Source: Sporolactobacillus sp. Y61 (GTDB lineage Bacteria; Bacillota; Bacilli; Bacillales; Sporolactobacillaceae). Taken from it: 64,000 nucleotides of DNA. The position numbers and the translations under genes were made by a program. Under the pieces are notes generated by a model that was not told where the DNA came from, made no database searches, and worked only from the letters and a program-made list of their open reading frames with translations. Within the stretch, counting starts at the first letter, position 1. The number at the start of each line of letters is the position of its first letter. Below, piece after piece: positions 43,594 through 53,002 of this stretch. The stretch is from contig NZ_CP159510.1 of assembly GCF_040529185.1 (NCBI RefSeq), positions 1,612,001 to 1,676,000 of the forward strand, given 5' to 3'.

Positions 43594-45195
43594 TCATGGT
43601 AAATTTCCCATCTCATCCTCCATGGCAAGCAGCATAGCTGATAACCCTCGGAGATTTGTCGACTCGTTGCAGAAGATACCCAGTATTTTACAGACGGGTT
43701 GGAGGATATGCCGCATGTCGCTGCTATCAATCAAGATTCCGCTCGGGCGACGTCCAAGTTCCTGAATCAGTTCAAGAAACGATAGACGGATGAAGCGAGC
43801 GTAAGCCTCTTTATCGATTTCTTTCTCAGGAGGGACTAATGCGAATTTCATTATCTGTCCGTTTTGATGATCCACCATTAAATAGATTTTTGGATAGTAG
43901 GGACATGGATCGTTTTCAGACTTAACCGGGACAGGGGCATAGCGGACGCCAACCTCCGCCCAGACGTTCAACACAGGGCTGCTCTTTTTCAATTGTTTCA
44001 GGCTGAATCCCAGGTCACCCAGTGGGACATCCGTGGAATATTTCCGTATTTCCGTTTCACGGTCCGGCGTGAACAGGGTGTCCAGCTTCGTCTCAGATGT
44101 ATCGTGGAACGACCGTAGAAACCACTGTTCATCCTGATAGTGTGGAATAGATCGGGGCGACTTTTTTGTTTGAACAGCTACATCTGTAATCTGCTCAAGA
44201 ATGGCCGACATTTGCCGAATCTCATTTTGTTTCAGGAAACATGGCGCCATCCCAGGCGTAAAGCTGCGAAACATCGGCCATTCTCCCTCGTCCGGGTAAA
44301 GGCCCAGCTCTTCAAACAATAACCATTCTTCCGGTGACATGTCTTCTTGGCCGGTAAATGAAAGATTCAGTCCACGATTACGACGGTAAATCTCCGGCAT
44401 TTCTTCTTCATTGATCGTTTCATACGTCTCATTCACACGTGCCAGTCCTGTTTTCCCCAGATAAACGGCCAGGCCAAATAACATATTGTCGGCGCCGAGG
44501 ATGAAGCAATAGGCCCGGTCTGTATAACCTGGCAGATCCAGAGCAATTACCTGATCGGAATCCAGCCACTTCCAGGGCGCCAGTTCCCTGTAACGACTGG
44601 CGAAGTCGATCAATATCCGCCAGTCATCGGCATTCTCTGTCAGATCAAATAATTCTTCGTTATATAGTTCAAAAAGATCATTCATTTCATCAACAACTTC
44701 GGAAGGGTCTGCAAATAACACTGCTTCCCGGTCATCCTTCCTGATTTTTTCGTTCAGATAGTTGAAAAATCCCTGACTGATTTTTACACATTTCGGGAAA
44801 TTGCCCTGGTCTGAATGGATACGCTTTTCAAGAAGAATCTCATAGACATCACTGCCGAATTGATAGGTTCCCTTATCACCAGAGTTGCACAGAAAATTTT
44901 CAAGTATAAAATCTTCTTCTTCTAATAGCTCTTTATCGGTCGCAGTATCCCATGAATCAATAGAAGAAACAATCTGTACGGTGATCGGGAGAAATCGTTG
45001 GATCTCACCAGCGAGACCTCTCTGATTATCCGGGTTTTCAGGCATCTCAAAAATATGCGGTTGATCCTCTTCGTAATCGAATACATCCTGTAAATAATCA
45101 TTGAGATCTTCAAAAGTGCTGTCGCTTGTTACTTGCAGACGCGCCCAGATTGGAGGATGCACCTGCTTCATCGTTATTTTTAACTGGTAAATCAT
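43594..45195 (-). CDS. pRiA4b ORF-3-like protein with a long C-terminal region
   Basis: The first 190 residues match the plasmid pRiA4b ORF-3 family (LKITMKQVHPPIWARLQV, FDYEEDQPHIFEM, FPKCVKISQG); the family has no proven function. The remaining 340 residues are a charged globular part (WKWLDSDQVIALDLPG, LSFTGQEDMSPEEWLLFEEL, and a C-terminal ILIDSSDMRHILQP) that resembles DUF6930/DUF7309-type regions. It is soluble and has no membrane or nucleic-acid motif. The ATG at 45195 follows AAGGGAT. It lies beside another member of the family and a remnant, which marks an accessory cluster. Confidence 0.7.
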   Translation of the reverse strand: MIYQLKITMKQVHPPIWARLQVTSDSTFEDLNDYLQDVFDYEEDQPHIFEMPENPDNQRGLAGEIQRFLPITVQIVSSIDSWDTATDKELLEEEDFILENFLCNSGDKGTYQFGSDVYEILLEKRIHSDQGNFPKCVKISQGFFNYLNEKIRKDDREAVLFADPSEVVDEMNDLFELYNEELFDLTENADDWRILIDFASRYRELAPWKWLDSDQVIALDLPGYTDRAYCFILGADNMLFGLAVYLGKTGLARVNETYETINEEEMPEIYRRNRGLNLSFTGQEDMSPEEWLLFEELGLYPDEGEWPMFRSFTPGMAPCFLKQNEIRQMSAILEQITDVAVQTKKSPRSIPHYQDEQWFLRSFHDTSETKLDTLFTPDRETEIRKYSTDVPLGDLGFSLKQLKKSSPVLNVWAEVGVRYAPVPVKSENDPCPYYPKIYLMVDHQNGQIMKFALVPPEKEIDKEAYARFIRLSFLELIQELGRRPSGILIDSSDMRHILQPVCKILGIFCNESTNLRGLSAMLLAMEDEMGNLP

Positions 45196-45274
45196 GGATG
45201 GATCCCTTCTTTCTCATGGACTAAGGAAAGGCTGTTCAGAGGCCTGCGGGGTTCGCCACTTCATCTGGTTATTT

Positions 45275-45345
45275 TGCCCGCTTTGATCCGAATCCAGACC
45301 GGAGGATGATATGTTCTGTTCCGCGAAAAATCAGTTTAAGCTGCT
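45275..45345 (-). pseudogene. Remnant of a pRiA4b ORF-3-like gene start
   Basis: On the minus strand the bases encode LIEQLKLIFRGTEH, closely matching IDQFKLTFRGTHHP, the N-terminus of the gene at 46316-46912. The similarity continues into the upstream DNA to about 45440 (for example CTATTTTACGACG and CTCATCCAAC). It is a truncated duplication without an intact reading frame. Confidence 0.7.
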
Positions 45346-45609
45346 CGATTAACCTGTGTAATAAGGCCAGCTATTCAACTGCTATTTTACGACGTGAGGT
45401 CAGAGTTGGCCGGGTGATCAGCTCATCCAACAGGCAGAGGATGTGGACCCACATTACTTCAGTTTGACCGGGTACAGATTCAGGGAGCCATGTGGCGATG
45501 AAATGCAGACTGACTATCGCATAAACCATATTTTACACTTAAAATGGAAGTAATGGTTTATAAACTGGCAATTATTGCTGATGTGCATGATGAAGGGAGG
45601 ATTCATTTG

Positions 45610-45855
45610 ATGAATCATAGCGAACAACTGATCAGGAGTCTGACGATGATACTGCTGTATCTGACTTCCTGGGAAGAAAGCGATTTCGAGCGACGTGATC
45701 TGCGCGCCTGGAAAGGCTACGACTTTGACGTTCTCAATGAGCTGGAAGATAAAGGCCTGATCAGCGTCAGCCACAAGGCAAAATCTGTTTATCTTTCAGA
45801 AAAAGGGATTGCTGTTGCTAAAAAGTTGCTGAAGGATTACGGGTTGAGCAGGTAA
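45610..45855 (+). CDS. Small winged-helix-like protein, DUF6429-like
   Basis: This 81-residue protein has the features of the DUF6429 group: LTMILLYLTSWEE, RAWKGYDFDVLNELEDKGLI and KSVYLSEKGIAVAKKLL, the last two like a winged helix-turn-helix. The ATG at 45610 follows GAAGGGAGG; an upstream extension in the same frame is not needed. It lies within the pRiA4b ORF-3-like cluster on the opposite strand. The biological role is unknown; the fold suggests nucleic-acid or protein binding. Confidence 0.65.
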   Translation: MNHSEQLIRSLTMILLYLTSWEESDFERRDLRAWKGYDFDVLNELEDKGLISVSHKAKSVYLSEKGIAVAKKLLKDYGLSR

Positions 45856-46315
45856 TCCGTTTCTTCTATTTTACGGATGATTACTTTGCCTGAGGGATCA
45901 TTAATCTGTTTTTATTATAAAAGGATGATAAATTAAAAAGCTAATGCATGATTTTCGGGTTAAAGCGTTTAATTTGTCGCAATCGCGCTCTATTCAGTAT
46001 ATCTTGCAGGCCAGGATACATTTTTTAACTTTTTCCGGCTGAAATGGGATAGGAGATATCACAGGTCACTATTGCAAGGAAAGGATTTGCCATTATATTC
46101 TGGTTAAGGTGCTATGGGTGAACGATGGGGAAGAAAGCATTTAAGTTTTTCATCAGGATTCTGGAGATATTCCCCAGATCAGGTCTATAAAATGCTGATC
46201 AACTCAGAATTCAGATCTCAGAATATTTCCTCTGACCCCGAATGAACAGAAATTCAAACATTCCTGATACGCTCATTAGAAAATCGACAGGAAATCTAGT
46301 TGATCATCCTGGGAG

Positions 46316-46912
46316 TTACTTTAAAGAAATTTTCCTGAAAGACTGATTCACCGTTTTAACCCATGCTTTCGGATTCGTCTCAATGACGTCTGCAGACTGA
46401 ACGTCGGGATGGTCACGGGTCCATTCGCCCTGTTCCGTCATGAAATCAACATAGCCGCGACTTACCTTGATGCAGCGTGGATAGGAAATATTTTTCTCCG
46501 CACGGTGCTTTTCCTCAAGTCGCACATTTACTTCCCAGTCCTCTTCAAAGTCATAGGTATAGACCGCCTTGTCGCCCGGATTTTTCAGAAAATTTTTCAG
46601 CTTGCATTTCTCTTCATCCAGAATTTCATCAAAAGCATCATCAAAATCGTCCGCTGGTCCAATATGTTTGGTCGGTAACATATACTTTACAGCGAACTCA
46701 ACCAGATGATTCAAATCCAGACCGCCGACTTGCTTATCCGTATTCTGAGGGTTCGGAACTTCAAAATCATGCAGCATGATATCTCCCCAGTCAAATGCGG
46801 CCTGAATCAGTTCATGAAGTCCTCTAAAGGTCATATTCTGATCCACTTCGATTCGAATCCAGACCGGAGGATGATGTGTTCCACGAAAAGTCAGTTTAAA
46901 CTGATCGATCAT
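46316..46912 (-). CDS. pRiA4b ORF-3-like protein
   Basis: This 198-residue protein is the single-domain form of the family: IDQFKLTFRGTHHPPVWIRI, FDWGDIMLHDFEVP, NPGDKAVYTYDFEEDWEV with the conserved DFED-type strand, YPRCIKVSRG. The ATG at 46912 follows GAGGTGG. A truncated copy of its 5' end and promoter region lies at 45275-45440, evidence of a past tandem duplication. Function is unknown. Between the cluster members, 45856-46315 holds no supported gene; a 44-codon frame at 46113 is not convincing. Confidence 0.72.
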   Translation of the reverse strand: MIDQFKLTFRGTHHPPVWIRIEVDQNMTFRGLHELIQAAFDWGDIMLHDFEVPNPQNTDKQVGGLDLNHLVEFAVKYMLPTKHIGPADDFDDAFDEILDEEKCKLKNFLKNPGDKAVYTYDFEEDWEVNVRLEEKHRAEKNISYPRCIKVSRGYVDFMTEQGEWTRDHPDVQSADVIETNPKAWVKTVNQSFRKISLK

Positions 46913-47084
46913 ATTCAAGACCACCTCTGTATAAGTTTGAGTATTTAACGGCTATTTTACAACGAGACGCCGGATCGGACAACTCATCCAACGTGCAGTC
47001 GGCTGCTGTCCGGCCATACCTTCTGACTCCTCAGGACCAGGACTGCTTAGATGACAGATTTCAGCCCATTCAGTGATGATAGCT

Positions 47085-47290
47085 GTCAAAAGGGTTTCTC
47101 CTCCGGCCACCAGATCCTGTTGATCCTGTCAATCATTTCAGCTTTTGTGGGGACATCATCGTCTTGCTGTACTGATTCCCCGGAAAGTGGATCGATATAT
47201 ACCGGTCTGTTTCTGGCAATAAAATCACCTGAATGTTTACTGACATTCAAACAGACAGGGCAGTTTTTTTGACACTGTCGGGCAAATATT
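47085..47290 (-). other. Possible remnant reading frame
   Basis: A minus-strand frame reads CQKNCPVCLNVSKHSG, then FIARNRPVYIDPLSGES and IDRINRIWWPEEKPF before a stop. It has a Cys-pair motif and protein-like composition but no start codon with a ribosome site. It could be the tail of a decayed gene. Confidence 0.25.
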
Positions 47291-47296
47291 TATATG

Positions 47297-47355
47297 TACA
47301 AGTATGCAAAATATAATCAACATGACTATACAAGTTTAAATGAAAGCGCTATAAT
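47297..47355 (+). promoter_or_regulatory. tre promoter with TreR-like and cre-like sites
   Basis: TATACA (47327-47332) and TATAAT (47350-47355) are 17 bases apart. TACAAGT occurs at 47297 and 47329, exactly 32 bases apart, as two halves of the Bacillus TreR operator type (TTGTATATACAA). ATGAAAGCGCTATAAT overlaps the -10 box and matches the CcpA cre consensus except at one position. Confidence 0.6.
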
Positions 47356-47498
47356 AAACATGTAATTAAAGAGCCCTGTGACTCAAAAAATGTTTTCGGA
47401 TTTGCCCGGGGTTTACAAAATGGCTGCAGCAGAATGTAAACGTAATCAACACAGATCTGATGACAGATACCGTACAGGGATAGATTAGGGGGATAGAG

Positions 47499-48932
47499 AT
47501 GGCATCAGTTAATGAAGAATCTGTTCGGAAAATAATTCAGTATGTGGGTGGTAAAAATAATATCAAAGCCGGTACCCACTGTGTGACACGTTTAAGGCTG
47601 GTACTGGACGATGAGAGTAAGGTGGATAAAGAGAACCTGGATAAAGTCGATCTGGTGAAAGGTTTTTTCTCCGCAAACGGACAGTTCCAGGTCGTCATTG
47701 GTCAGGGGACGGTGGATAAGGTCTATGACGTATTCATTCGACTGACTGGGCTTGGTGAAGCCACAAAACAGGAAGTCAAAGATGTAGCTGCTGAAAAAGG
47801 CAACTGGCTGCAGCGGGGGATTAAAGTTCTCGCCGATATTTTCATCCCCATTCTGCCAGCGATCGTAACAGCTGGTTTGCTGATGGGCATCAACAACATC
47901 CTGGCGAATCCAGGTATATTCTTTAAAAATCAATCGATTGTGCAAGTTTACCCGCAGTGGGACGGGTTCGCCAATATTATTTTTGTAATTGCCAATGCGG
48001 CGTTTACCTTTCTGCCAGTATTGATCGGCTGGTCAGCGGTTAGGAGATTTGGGGGCAGTCCGCTGCTCGGTATCGTGCTTGGACTGATTCTGGTACATCC
48101 GGATCTGCAGAATGCTTATGGCCTTGCTCAGGCAAGGAGTGAGGGTACGGTTCCGGTATGGAATCTGTTTGGTCTGGAAGTAGAAAAAGTCGGCTATCAG
48201 GGTCAGGTGCTCCCCGTCCTGTTTGCTTCCTATGTATTGGCCAAAATTGATGTATTCCTGAGAAGGCATGTGCCTGACAACTTTCAGTTGCTTGTTGTCG
48301 GACCGGTTGCCTTGCTGGTTACCGGTTTCCTGGCATTCCTGTTCATCGGACCTGTTACCATGATATTAGCCAACTGGATCACTGAGGGTCTGGTCGGTCT
48401 GTTTGATATCGCTCCGATTATCGGTGGCGCAGTCTATGGCTTCCTGTACAGCATACTCGTCATTACCGGCATGCATCATCTGTTCCTTGCCGTCGACTTG
48501 CAGCTGATTGGCAGCACAAATTCCACATTCCTGTGGCCGATTTTGGCATTGTGTAACATCGCTCAGGGTACTGCTGCTTTCGCCATCTTCTTCGTGGCAC
48601 GTCAAGCGAAAATGAAAGGGCTGGCTTTAACGTCATCCATCTCGGCCTGGCTTGGAGTTACAGAACCAGCAATTTTCGGTGTGAACCTGCGTTATCGTTA
48701 TCCGTTCTTCGCTTCCATTATCAGTGCAGGCATAGGTGGTGCCTTTATCTCGGTACTCGGAGTTAAGGCGACATCAATCGGCATTGGCGGACTCCCGGGT
48801 ATCCTGTCGATTATTCCGCAATACTGGGGGGCCTTCGCTATCGGTATGGCCATCGTACTGGTACTGCCATTCTTACTGACCTGGGTATTCTCGAAATTCA
48901 GTAAAAAAAAGACAGAAGCAGAATTACAGTAA
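47499..48932 (+). CDS. treP: Trehalose PTS permease, EIIBC component
   Basis: This 477-residue protein imports trehalose and phosphorylates it to trehalose 6-phosphate. The N-terminal EIIB domain carries the phospho-Cys in GTHCVTRLRL; the C-terminal EIIC domain has many membrane segments and the family motif GVTEPAIFGVNLR. No EIIA domain is fused, and a separate EIIA gene follows at 50717. It heads the operon treP-treA-EIIA, and treR follows downstream. The promoter with TreR and cre sites is 140 bases upstream. Confidence 0.95.
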   Translation: MASVNEESVRKIIQYVGGKNNIKAGTHCVTRLRLVLDDESKVDKENLDKVDLVKGFFSANGQFQVVIGQGTVDKVYDVFIRLTGLGEATKQEVKDVAAEKGNWLQRGIKVLADIFIPILPAIVTAGLLMGINNILANPGIFFKNQSIVQVYPQWDGFANIIFVIANAAFTFLPVLIGWSAVRRFGGSPLLGIVLGLILVHPDLQNAYGLAQARSEGTVPVWNLFGLEVEKVGYQGQVLPVLFASYVLAKIDVFLRRHVPDNFQLLVVGPVALLVTGFLAFLFIGPVTMILANWITEGLVGLFDIAPIIGGAVYGFLYSILVITGMHHLFLAVDLQLIGSTNSTFLWPILALCNIAQGTAAFAIFFVARQAKMKGLALTSSISAWLGVTEPAIFGVNLRYRYPFFASIISAGIGGAFISVLGVKATSIGIGGLPGILSIIPQYWGAFAIGMAIVLVLPFLLTWVFSKFSKKKTEAELQ

Positions 48933-48967
48933 CTGACTGAAAATATTGTTCAGGTGGTGTTTGTACA

Positions 48968-50683
48968 ATGACGCAGCCCTGGTGGAAACAGGCAACGATT
49001 TATCAAGTCTACCCGAAAAGCTTTCTTGATACAGACGGAGATGGTATAGGCGATCTTCCCGGTATTACTGAAAAACTGGACTATCTGAAGAAACTTGGCA
49101 TCGAGGTAATCTGGTTAACGCCGGTTTACCAGTCGCCACAGAAGGATAATGGATATGACATCAGTGATTACTACAGTATAGAGCCGGAATATGGGTCGAT
49201 GAAAGACCTGGAGCAATTGTTTACTGAAGCTCACAAACGTCATCTGAAAATAGTGATGGATATGGTCGTTAACCACACATCGACGGCACATCACTGGTTT
49301 CAGGAATCCAGGAAAAACAGAAATAACCCATTTCGCGATTACTATATCTGGAAGGATCCGAAACCGGATGGCGGACCGCCAAATAACTGGCAGTCAAAAT
49401 TCGGCGGATCCGCCTGGGCATGGGATGAGACAACCGGTCAGTATTACCTGCACCTTTATGATCCGACCCAGGCCGATCTGAACTGGGAAAACCCTCAGCT
49501 TCGACAGACTATCTACCGGATGATGAATTTCTGGATAGATAAAGGAGCCGATGGCTTCCGGATGGATGTGATTAATGTGATCTCTAAGAATCAGCGTTTT
49601 CCGGACGATGCAGATGCACCTCCGGATGCCCGAGGTAAGAAGTTTTATACAGATGGACCACGAGTACACGAATTTTTGCAGGAAATGAACCGAAATGTTT
49701 TCAGCAGAAGGATAGAGATGATGACAGTGGGTGAGATGTCCTCTACCTCCATCAATAACTGTATCCGCTATACGAAACCGGACCGTCACGAACTGAGCAT
49801 GGTGTTCAATTTTCATCATCTGAAAGTAGACTATCCAGGTGGGAAAAAGTGGACGGTTGCCAGGCCTGATTTTCTGAAGCTGAAGCAGATTCTTTCCGAC
49901 TGGCAGACAAGAATGCATGCCGGAGGAGGCTGGAATGCGCTGTTCTGGTGCAACCATGATCAGCCGCGGATCGTCTCCCGCTTTGGCGATGATGGACCAT
50001 ATCGTGAAGTTTCGGCCAAAATGCTGGCTACGACATTGCATATGATGCAGGGCACACCCTATATCTATCAGGGTGAAGAAATTGGCATGACCAATCCGAA
50101 GTATCAGAGCCTCTCAGACTACCGCGATGTCGAGTCGTTGAATGCATATCGGATGTTAAAGAAAAAAGGGCTCTCTGAAACCGGGATCCTGGACATTCTT
50201 GCTCATAAGTCCCGTGATAATGGTCGGTCACCGATGCAGTGGAATAACAGAAAAAATGCAGGATTTACAAGCGGTACACCCTGGATTCCAATTTGCCCGA
50301 ATTATCCGGAAATCAATGTTGAAGCAGCTCTGGCGAACCGGCAGTCGATCTTTTATCATTATCAGAAACTGGTTGCTCTGCGCCGGAAATATCCGATCAT
50401 TGTTGAAGGTGCCTATGAACTGCTCCTGCCCAATGATCCAGCAATTTTCGCTTATCTGCGTCATGGTGAGGCTGAGGAACTGCTGGTCGTCAGCAACTTT
50501 TTCAAAGCACCGGTTACGTTCGCATTGCCAGACAGCGTACCTGCAAATCGTTATGACAGTCACATTCTGATCAGCAACTATTCGGATTCACCGACAGATT
50601 TTCGAAAAATACAGCTGAGGCCCTACGAGTCGATCGTGTATCACCTGACCCGGAAGCCCAGTAGAAGTCAGTTACATCAGTGA
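48968..50683 (+). CDS. treA: Phospho-alpha-(1,1)-glucosidase (trehalose-6-phosphate hydrolase)
   Basis: TreA hydrolyses trehalose 6-phosphate to glucose and glucose 6-phosphate in the cytoplasm. This GH13 enzyme of 571 residues has the catalytic nucleophile Asp in GFRMDVINVI, the acid/base Glu in MMTVGEMSS and the third Asp in WCNHDQPR, with the (beta/alpha)8 barrel start IYQVYPKSFLDTDGDGIGDL. A weak GGTGGTG site lies 7 bases before the ATG. It follows treP by 35 bases. Confidence 0.95.
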   Translation: MTQPWWKQATIYQVYPKSFLDTDGDGIGDLPGITEKLDYLKKLGIEVIWLTPVYQSPQKDNGYDISDYYSIEPEYGSMKDLEQLFTEAHKRHLKIVMDMVVNHTSTAHHWFQESRKNRNNPFRDYYIWKDPKPDGGPPNNWQSKFGGSAWAWDETTGQYYLHLYDPTQADLNWENPQLRQTIYRMMNFWIDKGADGFRMDVINVISKNQRFPDDADAPPDARGKKFYTDGPRVHEFLQEMNRNVFSRRIEMMTVGEMSSTSINNCIRYTKPDRHELSMVFNFHHLKVDYPGGKKWTVARPDFLKLKQILSDWQTRMHAGGGWNALFWCNHDQPRIVSRFGDDGPYREVSAKMLATTLHMMQGTPYIYQGEEIGMTNPKYQSLSDYRDVESLNAYRMLKKKGLSETGILDILAHKSRDNGRSPMQWNNRKNAGFTSGTPWIPICPNYPEINVEAALANRQSIFYHYQKLVALRRKYPIIVEGAYELLLPNDPAIFAYLRHGEAEELLVVSNFFKAPVTFALPDSVPANRYDSHILISNYSDSPTDFRKIQLRPYESIVYHLTRKPSRSQLHQ

Positions 50684-50716
50684 AGTGTGAGATTTACCTC
50701 TGAAGGAGGAGTCATC

Positions 50717-51223
50717 ATGTTTGGGAAACTGTTCCATAAGGATAAAATAACAGAGGAACGCATTGTGGCACCAGTTTCCGGCACAGCCAAAGATGTCACA
50801 GACGTACCTGACCCGGTGTTTTCGCAGAAGATGATTGGTGAAGGGATGGCTGTAGATCCGGAGCCGGTAACACAGCAGGTCGTGGCCCCGGTTGACGGTG
50901 AAGTCATTCAGCTGGCGGAAACTGGACACGCCTTCGGTATCCGCTCAATCATGGGCGAAGAAGTCCTGGTGCACATTGGGCTGGATACTGTCGAACTAAA
51001 GGGTGAAGGTTTCCGCGTGCTTGGAAAAGTCGGTGACCACGTCAAGACTGGTGATCCCATTATCGAAGCCGATTTTGCACATATTCGTGAAAAAGGGAAG
51101 GGGATCATTGTCCCGGTTGTGATCACCAATAGTCATTCAGGTGTCTTCCAATTCGAATGGGCACAGCCGGAGAAAGCAGTCGCAGGCGAAACAGTCCTGT
51201 TTACATCCACACTCAGTAAATAA
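50717..51223 (+). CDS. PTS EIIA component, glucose type, dedicated to trehalose
   Basis: EIIA passes phosphate from HPr to the EIIB domain. The 168-residue soluble protein has the active His in EEVLVHIGLDTV and the fold mark APVDGEVIQLAETGHAFG, with a full Crr-type sequence. The ATG at 50717 follows AAGGAGGAG. In B. subtilis the trehalose EIIBC borrows an EIIA domain from another system; here an EIIA is inside the operon. It ends in a terminator at 51301. The gap from treA is 33 bases. Confidence 0.9.
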   Translation: MFGKLFHKDKITEERIVAPVSGTAKDVTDVPDPVFSQKMIGEGMAVDPEPVTQQVVAPVDGEVIQLAETGHAFGIRSIMGEEVLVHIGLDTVELKGEGFRVLGKVGDHVKTGDPIIEADFAHIREKGKGIIVPVVITNSHSGVFQFEWAQPEKAVAGETVLFTSTLSK

Positions 51224-51300
51224 GGACAGGTCACAGCCAACGGTGCAGATACAATAATTTCTGGAACGACCGACCGCAGAGGCCGTTCCAGTTGAAATAT

Positions 51301-51342
51301 GCCTGTAAATCTCTGATATTTTGGGATCTGCAGGCTTTTTTT
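51301..51342 (+). terminator. Terminator of the treP-treA-EIIA operon
   Basis: GCCTGTAAATC (51301-51311) pairs with GATCTGCAGGC (51325-51335) with wobbles, followed by seven T residues. A second stem (GGAACG...CGTTCC, about 51262-51288) lies just before it. Confidence 0.75.
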
Positions 51343-51451
51343 GTATTCTGAAAAACTTTTGAATTGATAAGTTGGTATCACCATACTGATTTCTATTTCG
51401 ACCGCAACATCGGTTCTGGAACCAGACTGCATATCCAAAAAGTACAGGATC

Positions 51452-51460
51452 TGATATAAT
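51452..51460 (+). promoter_or_regulatory. Extended -10 promoter of treR
   Basis: TGATATAAT, with the TGn extension, lies about 150 bases before treR. The long leader contains no recognised riboswitch. Confidence 0.45.
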
Positions 51461-51609
51461 ATTCTGTGGCAGAAGTAGGGATACATCTGCCTTTTTCCTG
51501 TCGGTTTGGAGTCAGCATAATCGGTATAACGGACGCATAACAAGCGTAAGCTGTTTGCATATTATTCTGTTGTCAAAACAGGTCGAAAGCGCACATGGAG
51601 GTGAATTGA

Positions 51610-52329
51610 TTGGGCAGAAAAAAGTTTACGAACATCTATGAGTCTCTCACGGGACAGATTCGTCATAAAAAGATTGCGGCCGGGGATCTGCTTCCGTCCG
51701 AGAATCAGCTCTGCCAGATCTATCACGCTTCACGCGAGACCGTGAGAAAAGCACTGTCACTGTTGCAAGCAAATGGTTATATCCAAAAGATTCAGGGGAA
51801 AGGATCAGTTGTTCTCGACGTCAGCCGGTTCAATTTTCCAGTTTCCGGGTTGACCAGTTTTTATGAATTAAGTCATCACTCGAAGGAACAATGGCAAACG
51901 GAAGTTCATCGTTTGGTTCTGAACCGGCCAAGCCCCAGTCTCATGCAGCTTATGAATCTGGAGCCAGATCAGTACGTCTGGGAACTGGTACGTACCCGGG
52001 CAGCAGAGGGAGAACGGGTGATTCTAGACAAAGATTTCCTGATCCGTGATGTGGTGCCGGTATTAACGGAAGATAAATGTGAACAATCGTTGTATCATTA
52101 TATTGAGAATGAGCTTGGGCTCGCTATTGGTTTCGCCAAGAAAGAAATTACAGTTGAGCCGGCAACGGAGGAAGATCATAAATATTTGGATCTTGGGGAC
52201 AGAAACAAGGTGGTTGTTGTGCGCAGCCTGGTCTTTCTGGATGACACACGCCTGTTTCAATATACCGAGTCCAGACATCGGGACGACAAATTTCGTTTTG
52301 TCGATTTCGCTAGGCGAGAACATAGATAG
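51610..52329 (+). CDS. treR: Trehalose operon repressor TreR (GntR/UTRA family)
   Basis: TreR represses the tre operon until trehalose 6-phosphate binds. The N-terminal GntR winged helix has YESLTGQIRHKKIAAGDLLP, SENQLCQIYHASRETVRKAL and IQKIQGKGSVVL; the C-terminal UTRA domain has the LVRTRAAEGERVILDKDFL strand and later beta parts. The 239 residues match the family. The start is TTG at 51610, after GGAGGTGAA. It is transcribed with its own promoter after the operon, in the same direction. Confidence 0.92.
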   Translation: MGRKKFTNIYESLTGQIRHKKIAAGDLLPSENQLCQIYHASRETVRKALSLLQANGYIQKIQGKGSVVLDVSRFNFPVSGLTSFYELSHHSKEQWQTEVHRLVLNRPSPSLMQLMNLEPDQYVWELVRTRAAEGERVILDKDFLIRDVVPVLTEDKCEQSLYHYIENELGLAIGFAKKEITVEPATEEDHKYLDLGDRNKVVVVRSLVFLDDTRLFQYTESRHRDDKFRFVDFARREHR

Positions 52330-52352
52330 AATCAGGTGGGTCTGAAATCTGT

Positions 52353-52380
52353 CTTGTTAAAAAGAAATATTTTTGACAAG
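52353..52380 (+). terminator. Possible terminator of treR
   Basis: CTTGTTAAAAA pairs with TTTTTGACAAG with one G-U pair. No T-run follows directly, so it is a weak call. Confidence 0.35.
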
Positions 52381-52472
52381 TACATCTGATTGTGCTCTTT
52401 TTTGTTTACAAAAACTGAGTTCAAATTCACCGTCTTTAGATGGTATCCGCTTATAGCCATATTTTTTCCTAT

Positions 52473-52985
52473 CCATACTTTTCAAAAGAGGTGAAAAGTA
52501 TGGATGGTTATCAGAAAAGTGGTCATGCGGTCTACAATATCAAGTATCATCTGATCTGTGTGACCAAATGCCTATAACAAGTGCTGCTGGGTCAGATAGC
52601 CATTCAATTGTGTGAACACTGATCCGACAGGGATGTGAAGCTTGCGGATTCACCATGCTTCGGGGGAGTTTAGGAACATATCCATTTGCTGATCTCTTGT
52701 CTTCCGAGTCTTGTCCCGAGTTAAATCATGCAGTATCTGAAGGGGTGCTCATCCACACTGCTGCAGGATGAGTTTAGGGAACTGAAACAGAGGACGTAAT
52801 CAAACAGTATATTGAGAACCAGCATAATGGCCGAAATGACGACACATTTAAGATTGTGAAGAATTGGGTTTCAGCCGAAAGCTTAAGCATGATTGAACAT
52901 GGAGTTTTTAACTGGAACTACGATTTTCAGCTGAAAAAGAAACCCCAGTACTTTTCAGTGCTGAGTGTTTTAGTCTTCATATAAT
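52473..52985 (+). pseudogene. Decayed IS200/IS605 transposase (tnpA) remnant
   Basis: The frame opens with MDGYQKSGHAVYNIKYHLIC, the standard start of IS200/IS605 Y1 transposases, then stops after 26 codons. Downstream DNA encodes a matching tail (VIKQYIENQHNG), but the middle is missing and full of stops. A perfect 12-bp hairpin, CCATACTTTTCA with TGAAAAGTATGG (52473-52503), covers the ribosome site and start, a known feature of IS200 that limits translation. The element is non-functional. Confidence 0.8.
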
Positions 52986-53002
52986 ACTTCTCTACATCAA
53001 AG

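Noticed and set aside
46113..46247. 44-codon frame in the gap between cluster genes
   Set aside because: The AAGGTG site is too close to the ATG, the frame is short and no relative is recognised.
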